Shown in pieces: positions 9,791 through 19,602 of a DNA stretch of 22,984 nucleotides. A program made the translations under genes and the position numbers. Within the stretch, counting starts at the first letter, position 1; the number at the start of each line of letters is the position of its first letter. The notes beneath the pieces are model-generated. The model was not told the origin of the DNA. It worked only from the letters and a program-made list of their open reading frames with translations, and searched no databases. The DNA is taken from positions 1-22,984 of the forward strand of contig JAIWNE010000239.1 in NCBI GenBank assembly GCA_025331445.1, written 5' to 3'. The DNA comes from Blakeslea trispora (Eukaryota > Mucoromycota > Mucoromycetes > Mucorales > Choanephoraceae).

Positions 9791-10560
9791 CTACAACGGT
9801 GGCTGACATTTGCACTGAAAAAGAATTGTCTCCTTATCCGAACTCTACCATTGACACATTCAAGCCTAACGATACACACGGATTCATCCGGCACGGGTTG
9901 GTGAGTGTCGTCAAAAGACATGAAGATACTCAGTTTCTCGACCAAGAAAGAAAAGCTAACATCTATAAATGCCTGAAAGCTACAAGCAATTTATTTCGCT
10001 TTAAAGCTTCATGCCAAGAAATTTTAAGGAAAAACGACAGAAGTATTTCCAGACAACAAGATGGCGTTAAGATATACCACCAAGTTAGGAAGAATTTCTT
10101 TGTCTTTGTTTTAAAAGCTATCCGTGATGATACAAGATCTTTTCAACGCTTACAAGTTGAAACCTACGAATCACCACATCCCAGAATTGAAGAATGTAAC
10201 GGCCTACTAATTGAGCAAAGTACAGAAAAAGCTCCTTTACGATGCAGTCTTATTGCAGAAGACAATTCAGCTGATCCAACGAACTTGGGGTTCTCTGACG
10301 ACGAATGCGTTTGCATCACGGCAAACTAAAAAGCTGCTAATGGTTTGGAGCTTGAGGCGGGATCCAGATGTCCAAACGACGGATGCTATTCACCAATAAT
10401 GGCTTTTATCTATTTTTACCGTGAAAGCTAGTTCCAAGAGTTCTACAGAAGTTGAAACGAGAGATAATCCAATCTGCAGTGCTGATGTTCTCTTAATGGT
10501 CAACGCAGCACTGGTTTATCATGTTGCTCCAGATGGAATAGCTGTCCTCTCTTTTAATGT
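9791..10560 (+). pseudogene. DIRS RNase H domain of relic 2, broken
   Basis: Continues from the RT in the same frame with LQRWLTFALKKN, TIHTDSSGTGW (first Asp), LQAIYFALKLHAKKF (Glu helix region), PDNKMALRYTTKLG (second Asp, about 10044) and LKPTNHHIPELKNVTAY (the usual HxxGxxNxxAD site, with His and Asn kept). Further on are WGSLTTNAFASRQTKKL and, in another frame, GFYLFLP (10401). The last is followed by a TGA (10422) where the family has Trp, then KLVPRVLQKLKREIIQSAVL. Stops include TGA 9902 (Gly expected), a further TGA and several TAA. It cannot make a working protein. Confidence 0.72.
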
Positions 10561-10789
10561 TCATATGGAAAAGAAACGAATAATTGCTTAGAGATTGTTC
10601 TGAAAAAACGCATTTTGAGGAATCAACCAGCTTATTAGAGAAAAGTCAGCGAAACAAAACCTGTAAATATTATGTTTTGAAATGAAAAAATGGACTACCT
10701 GGTGTAACGAACAAGTTTCCTAGGTTAACCCAACAGCCTACGGTCCTTTAGCCGTCCTCAAATTTCTTACTGTCAACAATACATAAGCT

Positions 10790-11720
10790 TGTTTCACTCT
10801 GAATGAATACCGCTCCTCGAATGCATCAGCTTTTCGAATCTTGACCCCCTGAAAAACGCCTATTGCTAAAGTCAATTTCTTTCGGTCAAAGAAACACCAA
10901 GAAGTCAAGATTTCTACTACCTCCCGACTACAGACATGGGATATAGATGTTATTGTGTCATACATCTTGGATCATTATTTTACTATTTAAGACATTTTCT
11001 TGTATGGCTTGCAACAAAAAACTCTTCTCCTTTTTTGCCTCTCAACCATAGTCCGTTCTTGATTAGACATAGACCGCCTTTGGTTTAGGGATGTCTTCTT
11101 CGATTTGTCTCAAGCAAATCCTACATCCCTCACTCTTCATTTCTGTGAAGGAAAAAAAGTCCAAGTCAAGACTGTTCAATTAGACTCCAACTGAAGTTGA
11201 AGAACTCTGTCCTGTACAAACTGCCTACCAATTCACCGAAAAATCTCCTTCTCTTCAGATTTCTTTACCTCTTGATCACAATTACTTCCTTGACTACAAC
11301 GAAGAATCTGACAAGATCAATTTCATACGTCCATCAACTCTCTAAACGTGAATAAGAACTTCAATGAAGAGGGCTGGTATAGATACGGAGGTCTAAAAAC
11401 CACATTCGTTTCATTCAGCCTCAAGTACAAAAGCAGTTGAACAAGGGTTCTTCATGGAAGAAGCGAAGTAGCATGCAAACTGAAGTATTCACTCAAACAC
11501 CTGTAAAAAGCACTATTAAAAACCTCTTACTTAACAAGACACAAGTACTCAAGTAGCCAATTCAATTTATTCAACAGAAAACCGCATCACATTGGAGGTC
11601 GGAGTCGAGCCAACAAGAATTGTTTTAGAAGCGACAAACAATACCAAAGTTGATGAGACAAAGACTAAAAGTATGATGCGCGCCCGCTCCTCTTCTTTTT
11701 GGTCTCGTCTTTTCTCGTGA
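10790..11720 (+). pseudogene. DIRS tyrosine recombinase of relic 2, broken
   Basis: First segment (frame 10799-11190): TLNEYRSSNASAFRIL, LQTWDIDVIVSYILDHY (about 10926-10976), LQQKTLLLFCLSTIVRS (box I region; Arg present, next codon run broken by TGA), and PTSLTLHF before the conserved VKTVQLDS. Second segment (frame 11202-11720): ELCPVQTAYQF, FIRPSTL, MKRAGIDTEV, PHSFHSASSTKAVEQG, SNTCKKHY, and a tail that stays open to a TGA stop at 11718. HxxR reads HSFH, so the catalytic Arg is His. Stops in the second segment include TAA 11343, TGA 11349, TAG 11469 and TGA 11481. The two TGA codons replace expected Trp, and the TAG an expected Gln. Confidence 0.75.
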
Positions 11721-11913
11721 CTTCTTATGATTCTCAGGTCTTATCATTCCTTCCCCTAAAATATATTAAGTGGATTACCTATGATGTTTAGTACGGAAGA
11801 TATGAAGGAAAAGGGATGGTTTATTTCCTGACGTATTTATATGAAACCAAAGTGTAACTCAGAGAGCATGTACCATGTTTTTAGTCTCCGTCTAATCAAC
11901 TTTGGTATTTTTA
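11721..11913. other. Probable 3' flank of DIRS-like relic 2
   Basis: AT-rich sequence without an open frame between the end of the recombinase frame and the foldback element. It is likely the 3' non-coding part of the retroelement. No inverted terminal repeat was recognised. Confidence 0.35.
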
Positions 11914-12251
11914 TTATTTTTTTGAAATCGGCAGAATTTGGCCTAAATTGTGTTGGCCTAAACTGTGTAGGGGTAAATCTAATTTTTAAAGATTAATTTT
12001 TTATTTTTGTTTTTGTTTTTTCATTCATCTTGGGTTCATAATGTAAACTACTCCAAATTGAATGAAACTTGTATGAAAAGATAGCGCTATTTTTGCCTTA
12101 CTATTTGGTTATCTTATCTTTGATTTTTGATCAAGATCAAGTGAAAATAAAAATAAAAATAAAAAATTAATTCTTGAAATTTAAATTTACCCCTACACAG
12201 TTTAGGCCAACACAATTTACGCCAAATTTTGTCGATTTTAAAAAAAAATAA
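11914..12251. mobile_element. Foldback MITE with ~120-bp inverted repeats
   Basis: The left arm (11914-12032) and right arm (12132-12251) are inverted copies with scattered mismatches, separated by a ~100-bp core. The best-conserved block is TTGGCCTAAAYTGTG. It occurs as two adjacent 15-bp copies in the left arm (11938-11952 and 11953-11967) and in inverse order in the right arm, followed by TAGGGGTAAAT. It has no coding capacity. A target-site duplication could not be fixed because the edges are A/T runs. The structure is typical of a non-autonomous DNA transposon; the superfamily is not known. Confidence 0.8.
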
Positions 12252-12599
12252 CATATTTTAAAAAATTCAGAAAAAAAATACTGGCAGGGGTGCAAAAAAG
12301 AAAACATCATTTAGGCTTGTTTTGAGAACATCGCTTGTTAAGAAACAGAAGAGACGCAAACAAATGCTTCTTTTAGGAGCATCTTTGGATGGGGGGATTA
12401 AGTACCGATAGTATGCGGTTATATGAAGGCCTCCTCTTTTCGAAACGTCAATGAAAGAGGTCGTTTTCTCATGCCGATTGGAATTTAGGTTTGTCTTTCT
12501 TTGAAAAGATCTATTCTAAAATGTTGCTTCTCTTTTCTGGTATCACTCTATGAATTAGGCCTCCTTATGATTATCCTTATCAATCAGCTCATCCCTCAA
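12252..12599. other. Non-coding spacer after the foldback element
   Basis: No supported gene. GA-rich and CT-rich patches occur (about 12340-12480). This may be the displaced remainder of the retroelement flank into which the foldback element inserted, but nothing proves it. Confidence 0.3.
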
Positions 12600-12960
12600 C
12601 CGACTATAAGTTTTGTCTTACTATCAGTTTACCAGTTGGTCTGTTGCTTCATCTATCAACTGGGTCATTTACCTGTTCTTTTAGCACTCGATTATACAAT
12701 CTATCTTGTTGTCTATCATCTAAATTCACAAACTATTTACCAAGCTCTCTATCTTGCTGTCTATCTTGCTGTCTATCTTGCTGTCTATCATACAGTTTCC
12801 AAGTTAGCTTGTCGTTTGTTTCATCAATCTGTTCATCTACCACTCTATTCTGAAGTCTATTTAACTATCTATCCTATGATCTGTCAAATGGACTATCATT
12901 TAGTGTATCTGTTAGTCTGTCAAATGCTCTGTCAGTTATACTATTCACTGGTCTGTGACA
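12600..12960. repeat. Degenerate 12-bp-periodic low-complexity repeat
   Basis: The motif CTATCTTGCTGT occurs three times in perfect tandem (12749-12784). Decayed relatives (CTRTCWR, GTCTATC, CAGTT) spread over about 360 bp. The period, a multiple of three, keeps a 155-codon frame open; its Leu/Tyr/Val-rich product shows no protein-like features, so no gene is called. Confidence 0.6.
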
Positions 12961-14845
12961 CAACATGATGTGTGAATTGTAGTCTAGACTTTAACTTGAA
13001 ATTATCATTGAATTATCTTATAAAACCATGCATCTTATAACACTCTTTGGATTTTTAATGATAAAGCGGTGTTTAAATGGTGGAAATTTTGAAAAGAAAA
13101 ATCAAGGCTTATAAAGCTCAAGACTGGAGGCACTGTAAAACAGATGTTTTTACGTCCCCCCCCTCCCATATAAATCAAGTATGTATGGATCTATAGAAAT
13201 ACTAAATAATATCATTAACTTGGGTCAACGAGCTTTTTTATCCTACACAACAAGTGAAGTTTTGATCTCATGTATTGCAAAGCCTTTTTTTTTTAGTCAA
13301 GTAAAATTTGATCATTGTTTAACATTATAGAACTTGGTTATTAAATAGTTCCTGACATCTAGAACCAATAAGAGAGTTAATTACAACCCAAGTTAAGAAA
13401 AGAAAGTGATTCTTATCATCATGTACAAGGAGTGGGAATCACTATGCATTTGATATAGCAGTAGTTGTGTGTGTGTGTGTGTGTGTGTGTGTTGATGAAA
13501 GAATAAAAATCAAGACAATGAAAATAAAGAACAATAGATCAAAGAAATCAAATGGGAGAATAAATTGTTCAATTTCCTTTTTTTGGGTTGTTATTCCATT
13601 GCTGTTTATGATTTTCATTGTCTCTGCTTTTAATCCAAAATAACTTATCAAGCCAATAATTATACGCTCTTGTAGAGTTCACTTGTTTAGTCGATACAAA
13701 ACACACACTTCTCTGACCCTTCATGTTTAAGCAAGACAGCAAAGCTTAGACTTCGTTGTAGCTTGTGTCTTTTAAACAAGTCGTCTGGCTTATTCAGTAC
13801 TTGTGGTGCTGTTATTATGATAACAATCAATGCTACACACAATGTATCTATACTGAGTGAACTAGGTAATGTGATAGCTCATACTGATGGATGGTAAGAA
13901 GCCACTACTCTGATACAAAAAGTACTATACTTAGTTTGCTATACAGTCTTCTTGATTAATTCTTTATTTCATTCTCTTGATACATCCAACAAGAGTCATA
14001 CGATAGCTAAGGTACTTGTTCATTTTGAATCCGATGCTTACATTATCATTCTTTGACTAAAAGTCTCAATATCTTATCACACGATGTATATCCACCAGTC
14101 AGGGATGTCTAGACAGCTAGAGTGTTCTTTACTCATTATCAGACATGACCAAATACTCCTTAGTCAGTCTTCAGCTGGATTGCCAATGATCCAATACTTA
14201 CTGTCAATTCTTTTTATCTCTCTATCTGCTTTTCTTGTAAAAGCATCAACATACAATGGCTTGTCCTGATTATCATTCAACTTTCCTGTCTCTCATTTAT
14301 TTTTCCACCTCTGCCTTTTCCTGTCGTTTGTCTTTTTTTACTTGTTGTCACAGTCAGTGCATTTTAGCAAATTGTTTATTGAGCTGACATGTTGCCATCT
14401 CAACACTTGCATCTTGCATCTTGCATCTCGACATTTCCGACTTGACACTTTTAGTCTTACCTAAGCTATGTTTATATGAAATCCACTTGCCTTCGTATCC
14501 TTCAGACTACATAATGGTAACATATGTTCCAGTGTTCATGCACAAAATACCAAGTCGTGATGTATCATAATCTGTCTGTACGCTTTTCATCACACGTTTT
14601 CGAGTAAAAAGCATATCGCCATCTCGACATCTCGCCATCTCCCAAGTGCTAAAGTTGACACAGTCACTATTATAAGCCTCATAGTCTTGTCAAGTAGAGC
14701 TTTTGATATTGGTTACAGCTGATAGGTTACTGGATGAAGAGAAGTAAGCACCAATTTGTGCATAGCAGCAGGTTTAGTTTTCAAATAATAGTTAATGTAG
14801 CTAAATTCCAGCTCCGATAGTGTAGTGCAAGTATACACCGATGTG
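12961..14845. other. AT-rich intergenic DNA without a recognised gene
   Basis: Nearly 1.9 kb with no coding signal I can support. It contains the GT microsatellite listed separately and short reiterations of GCATCTT/CATCTCGACAT (about 14407-14437 and 14610-14640). No conserved protein fragment was recognised on either strand. Confidence 0.4.
13466..13492. repeat. (TG)n microsatellite
   Basis: An uninterrupted alternation of T and G for 27 nt. A simple length-variable dinucleotide repeat. Confidence 0.97.
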
Positions 14846-14847
14846 TA

Positions 14848-14888
14848 CAGTGGGCTAACAAAAAAAATTAGAATCGTTTAAAATCTCG
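14848..14888 (+). repeat. Left terminal inverted repeat of the Tc1-type element
   Basis: CAGTGGGCTAAC, then eight A, then TTAGAATC: 28 bp identical to the inverse of the right end. Similarity continues for about 13 more bases with few mismatches (GTTTAAAATCTCG versus TTTTAAAATCCCG). Preceded by TA. Confidence 0.95.
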
Positions 14889-15049
14889 CAAAATTGAAAT
14901 CGCTATATGTATTGATAATGATCTTTAAAGAACTACTTGCTTTCTATTTAATCTTCTAAAACCTAGGGATAACTGTTAAAAATGCTCTTAGATTATGCTC
15001 AAACACTATTATGAAACAAAGATAGACTTTTTAAATTAAAAAGGGCCAA

Positions 15050-16075
15050 CTAATGATGAGTTGGTCCACCTTTATTCTTTACAACATCTTGTAGTCTTCT
15101 AGGCATGCTTGCAATGAGTTTGTTCCAATCTTCTGGTTGTAATTCATCCCAAACCCTTTGCAAGCATGCGTTATACTCCTCTGCGTTTTGGAAGCGCCTA
15201 CCTCCAGCTCGAAGGGCCTGCACACGCCTTTTCATTTTCATCCATAAATTTTCGATAGGATTTAAATCAGGCAATTGTGAAGGCCATGGCAAGACTCGCA
15301 TGTTCCTCTGAGCCTTCCAATCTTTTGCAGCTCTGCATCTATGGATTGGAGCGCCATCTTCCATCAGGATGAGATCTTGCTCCGTTCCAGAGAATCTTAG
15401 GAGCGGGCCTTCGTATATGCGTGATACAAAACCCGCTCCCTTTCGCTCTTCATTGCTGCAAAAGTGTAGCTCAGACTTGTGATCATATCTGATGGCACCT
15501 CAAACAATCAGGCTAGTCCTGCCACTCTTAAAGGTAGGCGCCAAGCAATCCTCCAGGTATTTCTCCAATGGCAAGCGCCAGACCATAACAGGGGCGGAAT
15601 TTCTGCCGTTTTCGAACGAGCTTTCATCCGTGAACACCACCTTCTTTCAGTCCTCGAGCGTGAAGTTTTGGTACTCCTCTGCAAACTCGAGTCTGTTGAA
15701 TCGATGCAGAGGAGTAAGAAAGGGCTTCTTGACCGCCACACGGTTGTGGAACCCCATTTTGTGCAACGCACGACGTACCGTGGCGGGGTGTACCTTGACA
15801 GGAAGAGATGCTGTCAGTTCAGCCAATGTGGCTCTCCTGTTGAAGATTACTTCTCTTCTGAGTAATCGTAGCGTTCTTGGCGAGAGCTTGGAGGGTCCTC
15901 CAGATTCTGTGGCACGATCCGTGGTACCTCTTAATTTTGCCCTCTTCAGAGCTGCATACACCGTACTCGCTTTTACCGCCAATGCATCTGCAATTTGAGA
16001 AACCTTAATTCCCTGCTTTCTTATTTCAAGCATAATACGCTTTTCTTCGTTGTTGAGGAACTTTTTAGTAGTCAT
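15050..16075 (-). pseudogene. Tc1-type transposase, one frame with two TGA codons
   Basis: DDE/D transposase that binds the element ends and cuts and joins DNA. From ATG at 16075 to the stop at 15050 a single frame of 341 sense-length codons runs without any frameshift. An N-terminal paired helix-turn-helix region (about residues 10-110) contains IRKQGIKVSQIADALAV and PATVRRALHKMGF. The catalytic core has VVFTDESSF (first D), LMEDGAPIH (second D) and LPDLNPIENLW (E), with 34 residues between second D and E: DD34E, the Tc1 signature. The frame is interrupted only by TGA at 15649-15647 (after TLED) and TGA at 15502-15500 (in SLIV-GAIRYD). Both are positions where Trp is expected, and both are one G-to-A change from TGG. 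Eight other Trp codons are TGG. Under the standard code the product is truncated at 142 aa, before the catalytic core. Confidence 0.9.
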
Positions 16076-16136
16076 TTTATTATATGAGAGAGATGAAAAT
16101 GGTCTGGAATGTTATGCATATCTTTTCTTTTTATTT

Positions 16137-16177
16137 CGGGATTTTAAAAGATTCTAATTTTTTTTGTTAGCCCACTG
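16137..16177 (-). repeat. Right terminal inverted repeat of the Tc1-type element
   Basis: Inverse complement of the left repeat, exact over the outer 28 bp (16150-16177), followed by TA. Confidence 0.95.
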
Positions 16178-16499
16178 TACGCTGCACTCATTCCACAGTT
16201 ATACTGATTTACGACGCACTTGCATAAGATGTAGACAAGTGAGCCATCATCTCAAAACTCATCAAATATGCCCAACAAACTCAATATCGTCAATTTGGCT
16301 GAGAAAATTGAAAGTACTCCTATTGAAGACGAAGCCCAAGAAACAACTACAAATGCTCCTGAGCAACACGTCTGCAACTCATGCGTCATCTCAACTTATT
16401 ACCGTAAATGTCACTTTTATGTGTATACCAGGCATACGCCGGCTTAACAGTCTGCTGAAATTCTAAGTGAGAGAGATACACTAGGTGAAATCAATGCTC

Positions 16500-18410
16500 T
16501 TTGATATAAATGCATTGCTCTAATGGAAATTGGAGAGCGCACTTTACATTCCAATAATGTTCGACCACAGTTGCAGTTGCTTTGTGGTAACTGATCAGCT
16601 CTGTTGAGCCCTTATGTGTAACATCACAAGTTTTGGCTTCTTTGTAGACTCCAAAAAACCAAGATTCAACTGAACTTAGGAAGAGTATTAGATCTTATGA
16701 CATTTTTCTCAGCTTTGCTTCATTGATCGAGAAGCTTGATTCAAATCTTGTTGACATGAGATCTGATAACTACAACTTTCACGTTGAAGACGGTTCTTAT
16801 CATTTGACTGGATTTGCCCTTCCTGAGGATGTGGCAGCACCTATATTTGCTCAAATCAATCTTCACAACTCCATCATTGAGCTTTAAAATAGAGCATCCA
16901 ATTTCTCTGACATGAATTCGAACGCCTTGCAGCAGACTCAAGATGTAATGCATACTATGAATCATTTTGATCAACTGAATAAAAACATGCTTCAATTTAC
17001 TGAGGAATAGTAAAACAATCTCAACGGTATCAAAGGGCTGAATAAGGTCAAGATAAATTTTTTGCATAGAAGTTTTACATGATAGAAGGCGGTACAACAG
17101 AACGATTGGGTACTCTAGAATTGGATTGATCAAAGTTAGTAACAAAGCTACTATTAATTGAGATGTAAATGTTTAGTTAAAAGGTGATGAAACCCTTCCC
17201 AGAACAAGCAAAACCAATCAGTACTATGAGTCCTTGTATTGTAACCTGTTGTATCCAGATAAAGCAGCTGCTGGATCATTAAAAAATGAGATATTGTCAA
17301 GCTTTACAATAAAGTGCCTACTATAACATGTTGTACTTCTTGCTTAATAATTTGGCTCAGTCCTAAAAACCTCCCTCATATTTCCCATCAGAACCACCAA
17401 GATGCTGTTAGCATTTTTCGACGCTTTGGTAAACCTGTTTTTTTCAGCACTATAAAACCACAGCCTAACTTGACTGGAGATTCAGCGAAAGCTTTAGAAT
17501 GCATAACATGCCTTCAGTTGTCTAAGCTCTTGCACTGAATTGTTCAACATGAAGTCTGTCAAAATCATGAAGAAACAATTAATGAACGCGTATTTGGTAG
17601 AGTTGTTAAATACGTTTCGGATTGTTCATAAAATCTATATCTTTGTGGCAAATTCAGCATTTGTATCGACGATGAGTCGTTTGCCTTCCAGGTGCTATCA
17701 TGTACATTATCGAATATGTCTATAAGTGTGATGTTAGAGCAGCTTTTACTCCTAAAGAGAGAAATAAGATGAATCTATGCCTCAATGCGAGACAAGTTTC
17801 GACTCTAGATACATGTTAGAGATCATCTTATTATCATCCTTAGAGAAACTATTTAGCATATTAAAGTCTACAAGTACACTATAAAAATTGAAGAGCAGCG
17901 CTTTATAAAAAAAAAAGTTAAAATCAACACTCATCGCTTAAAAGAAGGAAAGCCGAATCAATCCGGATACCAGAACCATTTTGTATCCTAAATTCCTTGC
18001 AACTTTACGTCTGGTATAGTAGTAAAAATTGACACTGAGCACCCGGAAAGAATGACAACCCAATCTGTCTTTTCTAAACAATCGCATTCAAATAAGTCAA
18101 AAGGTACTACCTACATATGCTTCTTTACCTTGCTTCTGGTGCCCAATGCTTTGCTGATTCAACAGATCTAAATGATGCTGTGTATTCCATTTACTGATTG
18201 GCAATAGAAGCACTTGTGCTAATTTAGCAAGACGCTCAGTGGTAGCACTTTATAACCGAAGCAACAGTAGTTTCTTTAGCAACTTTGCTTGAAAGTTGAC
18301 TTTGCACAGACATTACCTTTTGATTATCTACAAATCTATCCAAGCTGTTTAACAAGTTTAAAAACAACTTGTCAGGCGATTGTTTGCACAAAATACAGAA
18401 TGCCGATTAA
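16500..18410 (+). pseudogene. Helitron replicase/helicase relic, heavily decayed
   Basis: Helitrons are rolling-circle transposons encoding a Rep/helicase protein. Fragments appear in the family order with stops and frame changes between them: LQLLCGN (about 16573); TELRKSIRSYDIFLSFASL (16669-16725); YNFHVEDGSYHLTGFALPED (16774-16833) and APIFAQINLHN; LKGDETLPRTSKTNQYYESL (17178-17237); QDAVSIFRRFGKPVFF (17401-17448) of the Helitron helicase-like domain; VFGRVVKYVS (about 17590); YIIEYVYKCDVRA (about 17705); and LFNKFKNNLSGDCLHKI (18348-18398), which resembles the region before the PIF1-type helicase. The two-His Rep motif normally after VFG-V is not recognisable and no helicase core is seen. 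Helitron ends (5' TC, 3' hairpin-CTRR) were not located. The copy is old and dead. Confidence 0.65.
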
Positions 18411-18531
18411 CAAAGTATAGGAACAGGCTTCAGATGACTTTGGTATGTGACTCTCAAACTATTTTTCTGGTCAGGACCAATTAAATGTGGCTTTGCTCAG
18501 AGCTAAAACTTCTGGATCAATCAAATTACTA

Positions 18532-18686
18532 CAGTAGTCGCTCTATATAAGGGTGTTCTGTTTAATGATATTCTCGATATGAAGGTGGGTTTTTGAAAGG
18601 ATTTTTCAAGACAAGCTCTAAAACCAATTCTATTTAAGGGTGAGATTTTCAAAATTTTTGGCTACCATTAAATAGAACGACTACTG
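18532..18686. mobile_element. 155-bp TA-flanked MITE
   Basis: The left end CAGTAGTCGCTCTATATAA (18532 on) and the inverse of the right end CAGTAGTCGTTCTATTTAA (ending 18686) form ~25-bp inverted repeats with about three mismatches. TA lies immediately outside each end (18530-18531, 18687-18688). It has no coding capacity. TA duplications and CAGT termini fit a Tc1/mariner-type non-autonomous element, but the ends differ from those of the Tc1 element at 14.8 kb, so a different transposase would be needed. It lies just past the last recognisable Helitron fragment. Confidence 0.75.
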
Positions 18687-18688
18687 TA

Positions 18689-19602
18689 GTGGACAGCAAT
18701 TGCAACTCAAATCTTTTTCAATTCATTGAATATTCATATGATACGCACACTTATATGGAGGTCTATACGAAAGCCATCAGAGGTTGTTGTCCTGTTGTTG
18801 GTATGTACTTGCAATAAAAGACATCGTATTTAATTAGTAGCTAATCTCACTCTTCAATAGATTGTAGTCTTTGGCTTCAAACAGAATCGTCTTGTTTAAC
18901 TTTACCAAAGAACTCTGGTCAACTCAGATCTATAAAATTAATCTAGAACACGCGCTATCTTTATGGTAAAAAAAAACTTAAAGACCACGAAACGTAGCTC
19001 AAGACCTATTATGCATCATTGCAAAGGTTTCGAAATATAAATTAGAACCCGACCTTGTCCTTCTATCGGATTATCAAGCATCCGACGACACAGGCACTAT
19101 GTCAAACGTATCAAAGTTCAGATTGATATCCATAAAACAGAGAGTGGTTTGTAACATGTTTTTCAATTCTCAGCTAAACTGAGTGGCATTTTCAGTAGCT
19201 TATTTGGGTGCAATAGGTAGAAGTTAGGTATCACCTGTACGCGACCATAAGTTACTTTCCAATATTTGATCCAGGTATAGAATGTAAAAGAAGTAGAATA
19301 CAATCATGCTTTGTGTCTAAGCAATGTATCTTACTATGCATACACTACGTAAAAACTAACAGACAATTAAATTAGAAAAAATTACATTGAGTAACATTAA
19401 ACGGGGGTTAAAACAAACATCAACATTGCTCCGACTTAAATCCTCTGGTAATTCTACCTTTCATTATGTCAAGCTTAAAATAAACAATAACTTAAAACTA
19501 CAACACTCTAACTTCAGAAAACCCAAACAACATCACTCATCTCATTTGTTATTAAAAAGGGGAGAATATTAGGCGCAGTGCGGACTCTAAAATCGAAATT
19601 TT
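18689..19602. other. Unassigned AT-rich DNA
   Basis: No conserved domain recognised. Short open stretches (for instance around 19000-19130) could be further decayed transposon coding DNA, but I cannot name a family. The last ~30 bp (from 19571) superficially resemble part of a tRNA. Confidence 0.35.

Larger units (their letters stand above)
9092..11720 (+). mobile_element. DIRS-like retrotransposon relic 2 (RT, RNase H, tyrosine recombinase)
   Basis: Three domains lie in DIRS order on the plus strand: reverse transcriptase (9092-9790), RNase H (9791-10560) and tyrosine recombinase (about 10790-11720). It is a different family from relic 1, because its RNase H and recombinase blocks are clearly different in sequence. 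Its gag is not recognised. Many stops and frameshifts make it non-functional. Terminal repeats were not identified. Confidence 0.75.
14848..16177 (-). mobile_element. Tc1-type DNA transposon, nearly intact (1,330 bp)
   Basis: Tc1/mariner elements move by cut-and-paste into TA and duplicate it. Both ends carry inverted repeats and are flanked by TA (14846-14847 and 16178-16179). A DD34E transposase frame runs on the minus strand between them. The size (1.33 kb) is typical. The terminal repeats are identical over 28 bp, including the length of an eight-base homopolymer, which suggests a young insertion. It sits immediately upstream of the Helitron relic. The only visible coding damage is two nonsense codons. 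Confidence 0.95.

Noticed and set aside
10738..10965. 75-codon minus-strand open frame
   Set aside because: It is the antisense shadow of the recombinase homology on the plus strand (relic 2).
5787..11720. Classical RIP as the cause of the nonsense codons
   Set aside because: RIP acts at CpA and would turn TGG into TAG; the observed change is almost always to TGA.
12501..12968. 155-codon open frame, hydrophobic product
   Set aside because: Lies in a 12-bp-periodic low-complexity tract; openness is explained by a period divisible by three, and the product has no domain-like pattern.
6574..15649. A genetic code with TGA as Trp (mitochondrial-type) for this DNA
   Set aside because: The host genes use TGG for Trp and spliceosomal-type introns, and the same elements also contain TGG, TAA, TAG and frameshifts. 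Nonsense decay is simpler.
15479..15998. Plus-strand open frames inside the Tc1 element
   Set aside because: Antisense shadows of the transposase frame; no independent motif.
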